NCBI GenBank assembly: GCA_033439685.1
Contig: JAUEDM010000001.1
Location: 8,928,001-8,992,000 of the forward strand
Origin: Apodospora peruviana
Lineage: Eukaryota; Ascomycota; Sordariomycetes; Sordariales; Lasiosphaeriaceae
DNA: 64,000 nucleotides
Direction: 5' to 3'
Within the stretch, counting starts at the first letter, position 1; each line of letters opens with the position of its first letter. The position numbers and the translations under genes are program-made. Positions 45,861 to 58,138 of the stretch are shown here, one piece after another. The notes under the pieces were generated by a model that worked only from the letters and a program-made list of their open reading frames with translations, searched no databases and was not told where the DNA came from.

Positions 45861-46514
45861 TTTCTTTTTTTTTTCCTCAATTCGTGCGTGTTAGGAGCCG
45901 TGAGTTTTGGTCGTCTCGAGGCGTCGTGCCGGCAGCGTGGTTGTAGTTGTGGTTGTGCCGGCGGCGTGTGTCGTCGGTTTCCCGATCGGCTGCTGTAAAA
46001 TGTTGAAGTTCCCGACGAGTTGCCTGCCTGCCCCGTGCTATCGGGACCCTTGCAAGCAAATTAGCAATTGGGGAAGTTGAAGGGCCCGTGCACGCAGCTC
46101 AGATTCGCGTTTGAAGTTCAGCCACACCCGCCCGTGAGTTAGTGGCTTAGTCAGCCTTACGGGATGTTAGCAGCTAATTATTTGTTAGCGGTGGTGCAAT
46201 CCTCCCGCTGGCCGGTCGGTGACCCCAGCAGCGGATGGCAGCGCGCCTCCGCGCGTGTGGTGGGAGAGTTATTACATCTTTGTGATGTCAGGTTGACTTC
46301 ATCTTCTTTTGGAATTCACACCACTGGCTAAAAATACGCGCGCATGATCGGGTATTAGCTCTTTATTTTTTTCGCACGTACTCACTCTCATCTGATTTCC
46401 CCCCTCTATGTCACTTGTAATCGATTCTTCCTAACATTTAATCTCGCCCCATTTCCAAACGATATTTCGATCTTTTCTACTTTGCTGTTATTTACAGTCT
46501 ATATTTGGGTTATT
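45861..46514. promoter_or_regulatory. Bidirectional promoter of bS16m and NAD(P)HX epimerase
   Basis: About 650 bases separate the start codons of two head-to-head genes, both with mitochondrial or metabolic housekeeping roles. Long T- and C-rich leaders precede the epimerase start. No specific factor sites were assigned. Confidence 0.5.
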
Positions 46515-48064
46515 ATGGCGCTCAAGGTGCGTGGCTGCATGTTTTCCCGGCAATACCTACTGTCCTCGCGGTGTTCGGCTGAGGGGCGAGTCATGCACTA
46601 TTTTTTTTGGATGAACAACCCCTTTTTATAATGCCAGCGGTCGTGGCCGATTGTTGACGAACTTGTCGCAAGACAGACTCTCTCCGCAAAGGCGGCGGCC
46701 GCGCTCGACAAGGAGCTCATGAGCACCGGCGCCTTCTCCATTGACCAGTTGATGGAGCTGGCCGGTCTATCGGTCTCCCAGGCTGGTACGTACTCTCAGT
46801 TCACATTGTTTACTTACCCCTGAATCTCCTGTCGCTTGCATTGCAGTGTGCTGGAGGTAGCATTGCACTGCTATTCTCTGGGTTGGTGTTGCTAACTCGT
46901 CACGCAGTCTACCGTGTCCACCCCGTCAACAAAGGTCGCAGGGTTCTGATTGCCGTCGGCCCCGGAAACAATGGTCAGTTCGAACCCGATGCATGAAAGT
47001 TGTGTTTGGTGATGGCGTGTCAGTGCGCTGACTTGCTGCTGTGTTGTTGACTTCAGGGGGTGATGGTCTTGTCGCAGCCCGCCATCTGCGCCATTACGGC
47101 TACGCGCCCACCATTTACTATCCGAAGCGGCCCAAGAATGACCTCTACCAGGTAAGCCCCGTCTCCAATTTTCAAGGTCTCGACGAGTGCCGAGTGCGAC
47201 GCTAGTTTCAGCATTGCTTCCCTCTTGCTTCACCATCAATCTCACTTGCTAGCCTGATTGGGAGACCTTTTGGTGGAAGATATCTGTTGTGTCAAAGTAT
47301 TATGATCAGCTGCTGCTTCCTTCTCTCTCTCGTAAATCTCCCTCCCTGTCCGTCAAATGAATACAAAACGCCTCAAAGCCAGCCTTCGTGTACATGCTGT
47401 CATGATTTGCGTTTTCCTTCCCAGCCCTGCTGGTGGTATCGATTCCTTTCCTCAAGCCAACTCGCTAACTCGTGTTTCGTAGCGCTTGACCAAGCAACTC
47501 GAGGCCCTTGACATCCCTTTCACCGACGACTTTCCCGCTGCCCTGAAGTCGACTGATCACGTCGTCGATGCCATCTTCGGTTCGTTTGATCTCGGTTGTT
47601 TCCTGTCCTATCCTCGTTGCCGTTCTTCCTCCCAACTAATTATGTGGCTTGCCTCTAGGATTCAGCTTCTCTGGCGAGGTCCGAGAGCCATTTCCCGCCG
47701 TCATCGAGGCTATGACGGAGACCACGGTCCCGGTGACCTCTGTCGACGCACCATCATCGTGGAATATTGAGCAAGGGCCGCCCAAGTCCGGCGTCGGCAG
47801 CTCTTTCAACCCTGACGTGCTCGTCAGCCTCACCGCGCCCAAGCCGTTGATCAAGTTCTTCAAGGGTCGACATTTCATCGGCGGTCGGTACGTTACCTTA
47901 TCTACGCCTCCAACCCTCCGTCTCTGCCTCTGTCTGTCGTTCCGCTGACCTCTCTGCCAAGCTTCGTCACCCCGGCTATCGCAAGAAAGTACGACTTCGA
48001 TCTTCCAGAGTACGAGGGTATCGATCAAGTCGTCGAGGTGGGGCCTAACGGGCAGAAACTCTGA
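46515..48064 (+). CDS. NAD(P)H-hydrate epimerase (YjeF N-terminal domain)
   Basis: Seven exons (46515-46526, 46677-46785, 46908-46973, 47057-47151, 47483-47579, 47659-47887, 47962-48064) join in phase to 236 residues. Exon 1 codes only for MALK. An alternative exon-2 acceptor at 46636 is also in phase and would add 13 residues. Signatures are FSIDQLMELAGLSVSQAV, VLIAVGPGNNGGDGLVAARHL (the nucleotide loop), YYPKRP, DHVVDAIFGFSFSGE, and SVDAPSSWNIEQGP. The enzyme converts R-NAD(P)HX to the S form so that the dehydratase can repair it, in the cytosol and mitochondria. The single-domain form is the normal fungal one. Confidence 0.95.
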
Positions 48065-48796
48065 TGGCCACTGGACTGAGGCGGTTTCTGGTTCAGGTGG
48101 TGACGTGCGGTGGTAGTCGGTTGTCGTTTTTCGTTCCCTTTGCTCGTCCTTCTGTTTGCTGCTGATCCGAAGCGGCCAATGACCTTTCTCCCTCTCCTCT
48201 CTTATCACATTACAACGCAACCACCTATCCGACTGTTTGGGCACACGGGGCTCGGACAACCGCCCTCTTCCATGTCAACCCGGTGGACGGTGGTGCCTAT
48301 CGGGCAGTGGACCAGCGGAGGGTGGAAGTTCTTGCAGAATTCGACATAGACAAGGTAGTCTTTCCCGCAAGCTGGGCAGTCATTCGTAATGTGCTCGATG
48401 CACATTAAAATGGACGATTCAGGGGTCGTGCACACAGGCTGTGTTGCTTAAGAGTGAGTGTGGCCAGCAGCGTCCAGAACGTGTTGGGCGACATGAGCTG
48501 GTCAAGGTATGCTTGGTCTCGAACAATCCTGTGGGAAAGGGTGGTGGTAACTGGTGTGGCTCAACTGTGTCTGTTTAAGTCTGTGTGGTGTGTATTTGGC
48601 TGTATGCCGTCTTGGACAGCGATGTGGCTGGCCCGGTTGTGGGGGCTAGGCTGGTGTTTGTCCAGGTTGGTGTGTGTGTGTGTGTTAATGTGTTAATAGG
48701 GGAGAGAAACAGCACATTTGGCAACTGAAGGCCCACTGAAACGCACCACTGACAAGGGCGTATACGGAGTTGCCACTACCTAGGTAGGTAGGGGAG
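48065..48796. other. Intergenic region after the epimerase gene
   Basis: It is GT-rich, with a short (TG)n tract near 48669 and a perfect palindrome CTACCTAGGTAG at 48776-48787. The ORFs at 48110-48349 and 48205-48435 have no motif; part is likely 3' untranslated region. Confidence 0.5.
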
Positions 48797-49740
48797 CTAT
48801 GGAGATATGGATGGAATTGTGTGTAGTTTGTGTGTGTGTGCTAAGCTAAGCCCACGGACAGGAGCGTGTGGCAAAGACGAAGCATAGTGACACGTCAGGG
48901 ACGGTTCTGAAAGAGGAAAGATTGTTGTCTGTCCCGGAAACAAATCGGCCATTTGTGACAGAAGAAAAAAAAAGCAGGTGGTACTTGTTTGGTTCATCCG
49001 CAGAGAAGAAAAAAACTCGACTGCGCAAGTCAACATTGTGCTGGCTGACAGCGACTCCCTGAAGTCCGTTCGAATAGCACAGCGCCCCAAAATGTGGTAC
49101 CCGAGTACGTCGAGGCAGGCATGGGGCCCGGAGCAAAAGCTCCTGGGCGCATATGATAGGCCAGCGCGGCACGCAGCGCCTACAACAAGGTTGCGGACGA
49201 GCTCGGAAAGAGCACCAGGAAGTCCTTGACAAGTGGGCACTCCACCAGGCAGCTCACGGATTTCCAGGTTCTTCTCGGCCTGATCTGGATCTTTTGAATA
49301 TGGGCCTTTCAAAAATTCCGTACCGATTACATACCATAAACTGACCAGTTCGTCCATACCGGTAAGTCATCCACATCGGCAGGCCCTGACGAGGTGCCAT
49401 TGGCTTGTGCTCCACTGAGTCGAGTAGCAGCTAAACCGTCCTTGATTCTGATGAGCAGTGTAGCCAACCGAAGCTCGCGTGCTTGAGCTTCGGCGGAGCG
49501 AAGCATAGCGGTAGTTGCCGATGTGGTCGTCGGCCGGTAGTAGACATTGGACGATGCGGTGCGTCCGCTTCCAGGGTCCGCCGGATCGGCCAACACGGCA
49601 TTTTCGGTTTCTCGGTATTCAGATTTCCATGGCGTCCAGTCCGCCATATTCTTCAGGCTCATTTGCACCTCGCCGCCTCTTTCCAAGCGGTAAATCCCAG
49701 ACGAATTGGACAGCCGAATAGGTAGGTGGTGTGACGCCAT
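48797..49740 (-). CDS. Unidentified coding-like region in two frames
   Basis: From an ATG at 49740, 137 codons are open to 49327. They include IRLSNSSGIYRLERGGEVQM, KNMADWTPWKSEYRETENA, AMLRSAEAQARELRLATLLI and WTNWSVYG. A GTATGT donor lies near the end. Downstream, one frame (48797-49357) reads LKGPYSKDPDQAEKNLEIREL, and another reads VSCLVECPLVKDFLVLF with G/C-rich third positions but a TAG soon after. No single model fits both. The first part faintly recalls the N-terminus of retroelement Gag-like proteins, but no polymerase or integrase motif was found nearby. Treat as a candidate gene or a decayed one. Confidence 0.3.
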
Positions 49741-52700
49741 TCTCTCTTCTTGTTTAGATGCCGGCCTGGTCAGCTTCGACTCTCTTGCTGCAGTCGCGTG
49801 GACAGGAATGCACTGGAGTAAAGCAGTGACGGGAGCTTTGGAAAGCCCAGAAGCTTCGGCCGCATGGCAAGCATCTTCTTGACCGGCGCGACAGGGAGCT
49901 GACCAGCTCCTGATCCTCTCTTCGATGCGTCTCTTCTCCAAACGCCGTTGGGCATGGACGGGTGTGGCGCTGAGCTGCTGGACAGTCCAGGAGATGCAAA
50001 ATGACGGGAGGAATCTTCTTGCCTTGGCTTTCCAGGTTGCTCCGGAACAGTCCAAGACAAGAAAGTGGGCTGTCCTGGCGGGGCTGGCAATAGCGGGGCA
50101 ATAACTGAACAGGCCACCCCTGGTGGGTTTCTAGTGTTCTACCCGCCCCGAGGAGTACAAGGCACAAGTACGGATTAGGCCTAGCCACAAGGCACTGGGA
50201 GAAACAAAGCGTGGGCAGGAACAGGGGAACAGCCCCCCACCTGCCCGGCCGGTGCTGGGCATCTGCTGGACCCTGATGCTCAAAGAATTTTTCGGCGAAG
50301 AATTCTTGTGAAATTCCCGTATTAACCCCACCACCAAACTGCAACACCACAGCCGGATACCCACACAAAGCCGTTGTTTCTCAAAGCCCTGCCGAATTGC
50401 CTTCTCCGGAGCATGTGCTGCTGGCATCTACGAGAAGCTTCACTATTTCTGCATATCGGACAGGCTCACGGTTGCGTGTGTCAGACTGGAAAAGGCAGCA
50501 ACAGCGTTCATTGCCTTGCGTCAAAAGGCAGACGTGAGTCGTCATCGAGATGCCGACACCAGCTTATCGACCGTCTGCCAAAAATAACACATGGCCTACC
50601 GGGACCACACAACTGAGAACCAACCAGTCTCGTGGGTCCAGGGTCCAAAATGGGAGCCGTTCCAGGGAAACAGCGTGGTCTTCATCCCGCGTCAAGGTCT
50701 ACCAAAGTATTCGTACCAATCAAGGGTCGCCAATGTCCGCGCCGGCACCGTTTACCCATCACCATATCAGCCCCTAAATCGGACAATATGGCTACAGGCC
50801 ATTTCGAAACCTCAACTCTACATTCGCCTTCCTTGTCAGCAGACCAGTCCACAGCATCCCGGTGAGCTTGGAAATGCGCACGACTGACCCCCCGCACCTC
50901 TCACATGGATTGGAGCACCTATCGGGCAGTAGCCATCCTGCAGGACGAGAGTGCAGAGTGTGTGGACACCAAAACCGGCTCTGGCGGCTTCCAGCGTCCG
51001 ATGCAAGTAATTCGCATGCTTTGGCTCAGCACCCCTGCCCGAGACGATAGCGCGTCCTTGATATCCATTAACTAGCAACAGTCTCCTGAGTGATCGTCCC
51101 TGTCAACAAGATCACCGCGGAGTGACATCGATAAACCAGCCACAGAGGTCAAGTGAGTATGTGCGCCACATTTCCCTGGTCGTCACCATCGTCATTGGAC
51201 ATCTCGAGCACTACCTTGTGCCTGAGATCGGCTCCATTGTACATACGAGGACAGTTGATCTTCGCTTGTCAGACCACTGCGCTCATCTTTCATGAGACCA
51301 TCTGACAAAACCGCCTCCGGTTCCGGGACTGATGTTCTATAGTTAGTACAGTATTATACGCCCACGAAACTGGCCCTCATCGCTAATCGTGCTGCAGTCT
51401 AACTTCGCCAGCTTCCCAAGGCTACGTATCTTGGGTCAAGATATCAACATCGCGGGGTAATGCTGGTTCTAGTGGGATAAATGGCCCACCAGCGCGCCCA
51501 GCACACGATGCCAGACGGCCCAAACCTAGCTGAACCAGCTGTGCATGGGCCGCTTGGCTGCTTGACTCTGCAGCAACGGCACGCCAAATGAACCATGCTC
51601 GAGCTGTTCAACAAAAGCCTGGATGCATCCAAATCGGCCAAACAGCATATTTCTCAGTCGGCATGGTCAGACAGCTTGACGGGGACTCCACATCAAAGAC
51701 ATGGCGTTCTTGTGCGACCAAGCCGGTCCACCGGTAACAGTGGCCAGGCCCGGCCATGGTCAAGCCTAAATCCCGCCTGCAGAGATAGCGCCTCGGGTGC
51801 AGTGCACTCCCGGAATCCGTACTGCGCAATTATTTTTGCATGCCTTGTCGATCCGAAGAAACTGCGCGGCTGCTTTCCTTCATTTCTTCGGAGCTGGTTT
51901 TGAGATTTGCCGAGCGCTGGAGCCCTTCTTCTCGAGTAGATATCAGAAATCGGGTTGCATGTCATGCGCCAAAAGGTGCAGCGGCCGGTCTAGATCTCGT
52001 TGCCAACAAAAGACTTGTCTTGGGGAGACGTTCGTCTTTCGCCCCGCGATGTTGAGTTTCGGTCTGCTCCTGATTGGCCAACGGTGACACGCGGAGGGTG
52101 CACCGCCACAGCGGGACCGGCCAGCAGCACCGAGCATTTGCCACGATTGCTGCCCGGAAATCCCATTGGGACATCAGCTTGCAGATCTTGAAGTCCGAAT
52201 CAAGGGCCGGGAACTGACAGAGCCGCCTTTATCGGTCCCGCAGCGTTAAGATACACCATTCTGATATACAGTACACTAACACATGTCAGACAACAACAGC
52301 TACCTATCCTCGTCTCTTCTGGTCGCGCAATTGCCAACGTGACGAACATTTATCGCCACAGCAGACAACCGGCACATTCGCTTCGGCTCCATCCGGATCC
52401 ATCGCCGGTACACATAGGGCAAATCACCCGGTTACGGACCAGTAACGAGCAAATGACATTGGTTTTGTGACGCCCTATTCCCTTCATGTTGCTGCAACGG
52501 CTCTTCCGGGTGGGCGAGATAGGGGGAATATCGAAAGTATAGTTTCCGAGCCGCGGAAAACGCCCTGGCACCCGACACTGATATACCGGATTCATCCCAT
52601 TTCATGATTACCAGTGTGAGGCCTCCAGTCTGATGCGGTGTGTAGGGGATGAGAACGCCATGTCGTATCTGATGACCAGGGCAGTTACCTGCGGGGTTTA

Positions 52701-55663
52701 TTCGTCGCTGGATGCTGAAGAGGCTGCCCAACCGGCCATGGCTCCGCGGGGGTTTCGGGTATAACGATGAATGCCTGCGGAAGTTGAACGAGAAATCGAC
52801 GCCGCTTTTGCAGTGACTGATGCCCATGAGGGTTGGTGGGTTTGATATCGGCAAGTGCCAGCCATCGCATGCCTACCCCCGGGTTCACTCCAGCGTGGTC
52901 GAACCGTCCCGTCCCATCTTTCCTCCATATCGGGGCGAGCTTCCTTATTCAAGCAAGGCGCGGGTTCTGGTGCCGGGGCGATGAGACCTAACCCACTGGA
53001 TCCTGGGGAATTCTGACTATAATCATTCTGCTCTCGGTCTCGCTTCGATACTTATTGGCTCCCTTGTCGAAGTTGTTTACGCGGGCAACAACGGGTTTCC
53101 AGTGGGCACGGCACTGTCTAAGCCAGATGTGACAGCTGCCGTAACCTTGATGGATAGGTAGGTTTCCGTGTCTTTTGAAGAGCCGGTTAATGCAGATCGA
53201 TTCTAGACCGATTTATCATTCTCTTTTACCCACTCCAAGCTGGAGATCAGGGAGGTTTGTGGACACCACATTTCTTCGTCTACAGGCATCTCACTTGTAT
53301 TACAACAAATTTCGGTCTCGCATCCATCTTGCACTCTGTTGTGCGATTACACTCGGCCGAGAAGTCTCAACGACGATAGCTCCGCTCCCACTGAGCTGTG
53401 TGGTGCATAGTACGCCAAGTCGGATCATTTCCCTTGGCTTTGGTCCCTTTCAATGACTGTTATGCTTGCGAGTCATGATTCTTTTCTTTCAACGTCAGGT
53501 CACGTTGACCGGGCACACAGATTTAGTTTCAAGAAAGCACGAGGCATAATATCGTATCCACAGCAGCGGCCAATCATACTCGGTGGAGCTCTTTTCTCTC
53601 GAATTTTCCATGTCCACAACAGCCATCTGTGCTGCCCAAATCTTGCCCTCAGCCATATCCTATTCGTGCGTGGGCCGGGGCTGTTGCTGCTTTAACATGT
53701 GCGGTGGGTGTAGTGCAGTGGGTGTGCTGGTGGTTGCGGTGCTTCTTGAGCCTTATTCTGCCACCCCGGTTAGAGTTGCCACAAACCCAAAATTGGAGGA
53801 AATCTTGCAAGGGTTGGTTTATGGCTCACTGAGTTCTCTTTTCTGTGCCTTTGGTCTCTTCTAAATTGATTTGTTCTTATGTGTGACGGCGGCTGTGTAT
53901 AACCCACTAGTATTCTAGAGTCTTCGACTTAGAATTCTAGCTTCCTTTTGAAAGATGTAGCTCAGTTGGTAAATCTCTTGAGTGAAACTTTTCACATTAT
54001 TATTCAAATACGCATTTGTAGGCCCAGCAGCATCAATTCACCAAAAGAGGCACATCGCACCTTCAAGAATTCAAAAATGAAGTAAGGCAGGTGGAATAAG
54101 CAAGCAACCAACTTGTCGACACAACTCTGACGTAGCCCCTGTTAATAGGTAGACATGTGAACATTTTGACAGTGGCAAGGCATGCCAATATGGTGTTTAC
54201 GCAGCTGCAGTTAAAACCCCGTAATGATCCGTCAAATTGCAAGGGAATAAGGTCGTAGTCAAATTTGCATGAACAGCTCCACGAATAAGGGCTTTTTTTT
54301 AATGAGGAAGATTGGAGGAGGGGGTTAGACACTTAACTGTCAAGTGGCATGGACAAGGCTGTCAGGGCTTTGTGTTGCTCTGAAGTGGCTGAACTAATAG
54401 AGGCTCTCCTGACATAACGTACTCGCATAAATAAAAACAGGGATTTGACGTGACATCGAAGCTATGAGTTATAACTTAGAGTCAGCTCCTGGTGCATATG
54501 CCAGTGTAATAGAGGATGTGGCAGGAGATTATGGCTTTCATGTGAGTGATAGGTTCCAGTCTACTGACGACTTGTATACAGCACCTGTAAGAGTTAAGCA
54601 GTCTCATAATTAAGTGACATCTCTGAATATTTTCATTGAGAGCAAATCTCAACGCTATACTCAGGAAAGGAGGCCTGGAATCTCTGCCTCGACTTTCCGG
54701 GCCTTAGGTGCCCTTGAATCTTACTTTCGCAAATCTCCTCGCTTGGATGTGAGATGGTCAGAAACACCGAAGGAACAGGTCATATAGTACTTTTATTTTT
54801 TCATCATCAGTTGTTTATAGGTGAATAGGGTTAGCCGTAGAGGGAGGGAGGGGTTGGTGTTCCTCCCTGTTTACGGTTCTATGGTGTAACGCAGCGTGTT
54901 GCGCCTTCTTCCATTGCTTGCTCTTTTTAAATATCGGCCTGACCAGGTCATAGTTGCAGTAATGAGACCGTGGCTCCTTGATGAAAACATGCCTCATGAT
55001 GCCCGAGCACCCAAACTGGCCCTCACTCAATTTAATGCTCCTGCGAATGGGGATGGTCCGGGTTCACACAACCTGGTTCGATCTCGGTCTCGCACTTGTA
55101 ACCCGCTCATACCTCCTGCCCGCTACCATATCGGTCCCTAATTTGGGCTCGGTTAAAAGGAGGTTGGCTGTTGCCTTGATGGGCCGTATTATTGGATGAT
55201 CGTTGTCGTCGATCGTTGTCGGCGGATCATATCACCAAGGAACAAAGCATTACAATCATGATAAAATACCAGGAGAGTTGCTTCGGCAGCTCCGGTCGTG
55301 CGTTGCTACAGGTATCCTTCGTGTATGTTGGTGTCAGCCGTCTGCCGCTGAAAAGCTGAGAGATGGTCATTTCTGAATTCCCGCCCCGAAGGATATTCCA
55401 TCGGGAAAGTCTACTCTAGGCTGATCCCTGATATCGATGTACAGGAACAGGTGCGATAAATCATCCTTGTTCTTTTATGGCAAACAAGAGAAAACGTCCA
55501 ACATCCTTCGCAAGTACAGGTAAATCACTATCTCAGTCGTCCACTCAACCTCCATATTCTCATCTTCTCCAGCCTCTGGACTTACAATAACTGCGTCCAC
55601 TTCGGAGAATCTAGTCAAAGCATTGATCACGTTGCAGACTTCTCGAGATTCTCCAACGAGGCG
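49741..55663. other. Gene-poor region with no recognised gene
   Basis: Almost 6 kb contains many short overlapping ORFs on both strands (for example 49754-50368, 50591-50887, 51595-52191, 53175-53864). None has a domain, an ATG-led long reading frame or a consistent codon pattern. A tRNA-like box A fragment lies at 53951-54015. The sequence may be an old, mutated repetitive element, but no terminal repeats or transposase motifs were seen. Confidence 0.5.
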
Positions 55664-55867
55664 ATGCGGTATGATCGCCAGGCATTTAAGAAACACCCCT
55701 TCTCGCCAGGCCCCACGCTTACACTCGGGCCATCCTTTTTTGGTCGCGAGGTGGACGTACTCATCAACAGCCATAGCACAGGCTATGAAGGAGACATCCG
55801 CCTCATATTCAAGGAACTCAGACCGGCGTCGAGTATAGCCGCAAACCTCGATTTGCCACCTTTTTAA
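55664..55867 (+). CDS. Small ORF with TGYEGDI motif, copy 1
   Basis: Sixty-seven codons from an ATG read MRYDRQAFKKHPF, then a middle part FFGREVDVLI, then TGYEGDIRLIF and ELRPASS. The frame is also open upstream (FSRFSNEA). A second ORF about 470 bases downstream has the same motif at the same distance from a similar start, so the two look like paralogous fragments. The family was not recognised. The ORF may be the last exon of a larger gene. Confidence 0.35.
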   Translation: MRYDRQAFKKHPFSPGPTLTLGPSFFGREVDVLINSHSTGYEGDIRLIFKELRPASSIAANLDLPPF

Positions 55868-56135
55868 ATTTTACGACTTCCTGTCTTCTTCAAACACCCA
55901 CCATTCCCTCCCTACCCAACTAATTTGAAGGCACCATTCCATATTCTTGCAAATTCAGAGCAGAGAGAGCGGGCATGACCAGGGACTCACTGCCGCCAGA
56001 CGAAGTCTTACAATTATCTACAGCCAATTATAGAGAATGCGATTGCTGTTTTTACCTGCAAAGCCATGCAAACCCTGACCAATCCATTCGTTCCACATCA
56101 TTATCGCCCACTGAGAATCTGTCAAGCTTTATGAT

Positions 56136-56384
56136 TTGAGATGGGTCGACCCTGATTTGAGAAGAATGTGGCCGATATGGCGACACCGCCGACCACTTAT
56201 TTATATTACCTGCTGTACCCTTGGTTTCACCATCCGCCGCTACCCTGAATGTACAGGATACGAGGGGGACATTAAAGTCCATTTAATCAGAGGCAGACAG
56301 CCCGCGCCTCTGCTCGAGGAGAGGTGGTCACGGTTCCCCCTAATCCACAAGATTCATCCTCACTCTCAATCTCGAGCACCCTAA
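56136..56384 (+). CDS. Small ORF with TGYEGDI motif, copy 2
   Basis: Eighty-two codons read LRWVDPDLRRMWPI, then ITCCTLGFTIRRYPE, then CTGYEGDIKVHLI and RQPAPLLEERW. It has no ATG at its start and is open upstream to 56115, so it is probably an exon or a relic. It aligns with copy 1 around LR/MR, F/L(K/R)(K/R), and TGYEGDI(R/K), with equal spacing. The function is unknown. Confidence 0.35.
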   Translation: MRWVDPDLRRMWPIWRHRRPLIYITCCTLGFTIRRYPECTGYEGDIKVHLIRGRQPAPLLEERWSRFPLIHKIHPHSQSRAP

Positions 56385-56562
56385 AGCTTGCCTATCGACA
56401 ATTCTCACATACCTAGGTAGGTACCTAAGTTTGTATACGTCCCTAATCCCTAAATTATATCTGAATCCGCCTACCACTTACAATTAGGCGATATCGCTAA
56501 TGATTCTTGGGGCTAAAAACAGGAGCTTCAATTTCAAATTACCACTATAATGGTCTGTGTCG

Positions 56563-57063
56563 TGACAGGTGTTGCAGTCGCCGCCGCCCCCCGTTCTCGC
56601 CGCCGCCGGCGCTAGCACCGCGGTTAGCGCGAGCGTTGCGGCTTCCGGCGCTGTTGCGTTGGAGGGCGCCGGTGTCACTGTTGGAACGACCAACGTGGCA
56701 CTGGGAGAAGGCGCGTGTGTCGGGGTGGGAACTCTCGGTGGTGGCAGCAGCGCCGGTATCGCGTTTGCCACCTTGGTCGGACCAATAGGCTGGGCGGTGG
56801 TGGGATGCGACAACAAGAAGGGTGATTGCAACGGCGATGCCGGCTACACCTGGGACTGCTGGAAGCCTGTCGTCCGGGATGCGTTGACGCGGCCTTCTTG
56901 CGGTATGACTCTTGGTTGCCTGGCTGCCCATCCGAATGTCTAGTCTGTGTCGCTCGACCAGGGTGAGCTGTTGGTCCGAAATATTTTTGGGGAGCGGTTC
57001 CGTCTTGCTCCGGTTAGTGTTGAGGGGACGCTGGCTTTTCATGCCTCGATTCTCTCGTCGTGA
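56563..57063 (+). pseudogene. Ala/Gly-rich hypothetical gene with in-frame TAG
   Basis: The frame is open from an AG acceptor (GTGACAG, ending 56562), through a hydrophobic Ala/Gly/Val-rich part like a glycine-zipper segment (GTLGGGSSAGIAFATLVGPI), to YTWDCWKPVVRDAL and GMTLGCLAAHPNV. A TAG at 56941-56943 interrupts. The same frame then continues 39 more codons (LLVRNIFGERFRLAPVSVEG...) to a TGA at 57061. Fungal proteins of unknown function, as I recall, have a similar CWKPVLRD ... NIWGE-F ... PVLLP tail, so the part after the stop belongs to the protein. The TAG could come from CAG by C-to-T change. A 5' exon is missing. Confidence 0.45.
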
Positions 57064-57359
57064 AGGTGATTGGGCGTTGCTTCATTAGCAAGATTGGTTA
57101 TTAAATTATACCAGGAATATGAACTACCTTAGAGTTCGATTCCATTTTGTCTCCCCTAGCAGTTACCTAGGTGCGATTGAAACTCGGCATGTATTTGACT
57201 TCCTAATGCCTGAATGTCTGTTACTCCCCGGGTGACAGTCTTTCTTCCAACCGGTATACAGAAGGACGCCTGGGGTATTACACTATCGGGCAAAGTGATG
57301 AGGACATTGGGGGCTGAAGAGGGCAAGTTTCGGCCAGCATAATAACAAATACCAGACAA

Positions 57360-57432
57360 GGTCCGATGGTGTAGTTGGTTATCACGTCAGTCTAACACAC
57401 TGAAGGTCGGCGGATCGAGCCCGCCTCGGATC
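57360..57432 (+). tRNA. tRNA-Val (AAC)
   Basis: A 73-base cloverleaf has acceptor GGTCCGA/TCGGATC (one G:U pair), D-arm TGTAGTTGGTTATCA, anticodon arm CAGTCTAACACACTG with anticodon AAC, and T-arm GGCGGATCGAGCCCGCC. A run of T (TTACTTTTTTTC) follows directly and is a good Pol III terminator. No intron. Confidence 0.95.
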
Positions 57433-58138
57433 ATTACTTTTTTTCTTGTCTCTTTGTTGGCTCTTTTCCTTCTTCATTTTTGTTTGATAAATATCTTTTG
57501 TTCTGTTTTTCCACCCTGGGCCTAAATTTCTGCGTTTGGATTGGATTCCTTCACTGGATTCCGTACTTACTTGAGGGCACATCTCAAGGTGTACATCTAC
57601 CGTCTCCCTAATCATAAATATTTCGCCATCCAAGATAATTCTGTCTCAGACTGCTCACCCTGGCAAGTGTCTTGATTTTGGGGATGGACATACTGTCTCT
57701 GCCAAGCATGCAATACAGCTCCAGCACGAAGCTACAATAGGTACCTAAACGAATACTTACTCTGCTATTCGGTTTGTCTGTACTATCATTTCTTTAGCCC
57801 ACTAGAACAGTGAATACTTATTACTTCCGCCGAGGCATCCGACTGTTTCAACACCAAGCCACACAACATCTCGACGAGTACCTTTCTTTGCTATTCGGCA
57901 CGTCTATGCTATCACTCACATTCCCTATGTCCGCCAGTAGCAATCAAGACACTTACCATGGTTATCAAGCGCTTGTTCCTCCATGGAGGTATCCAACCAA
58001 CATACATTGCCTACTGCCAAGCGACAGAGAAGAAAGCACCAACTAAATCCAACTAAAATAATCAACACCGCAAAACCAACATTTCAAGTTACAGTACCCA
58101 TCTACACCAGAACAAACAACTAACCCATCCTCTCCCGC
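57433..58138. other. Intergenic region after tRNA-Val
   Basis: The T-run terminator is at the start. A 10-base palindrome TAGGTACCTA lies at 57738-57747. The short ORFs (57382-57633, 57810-58046) have no motif. Confidence 0.55.

Noticed and set aside
49741..55663. Retrotransposon in the gene-poor region
   Set aside because: No reverse transcriptase, integrase, transposase motif or terminal repeat was found.
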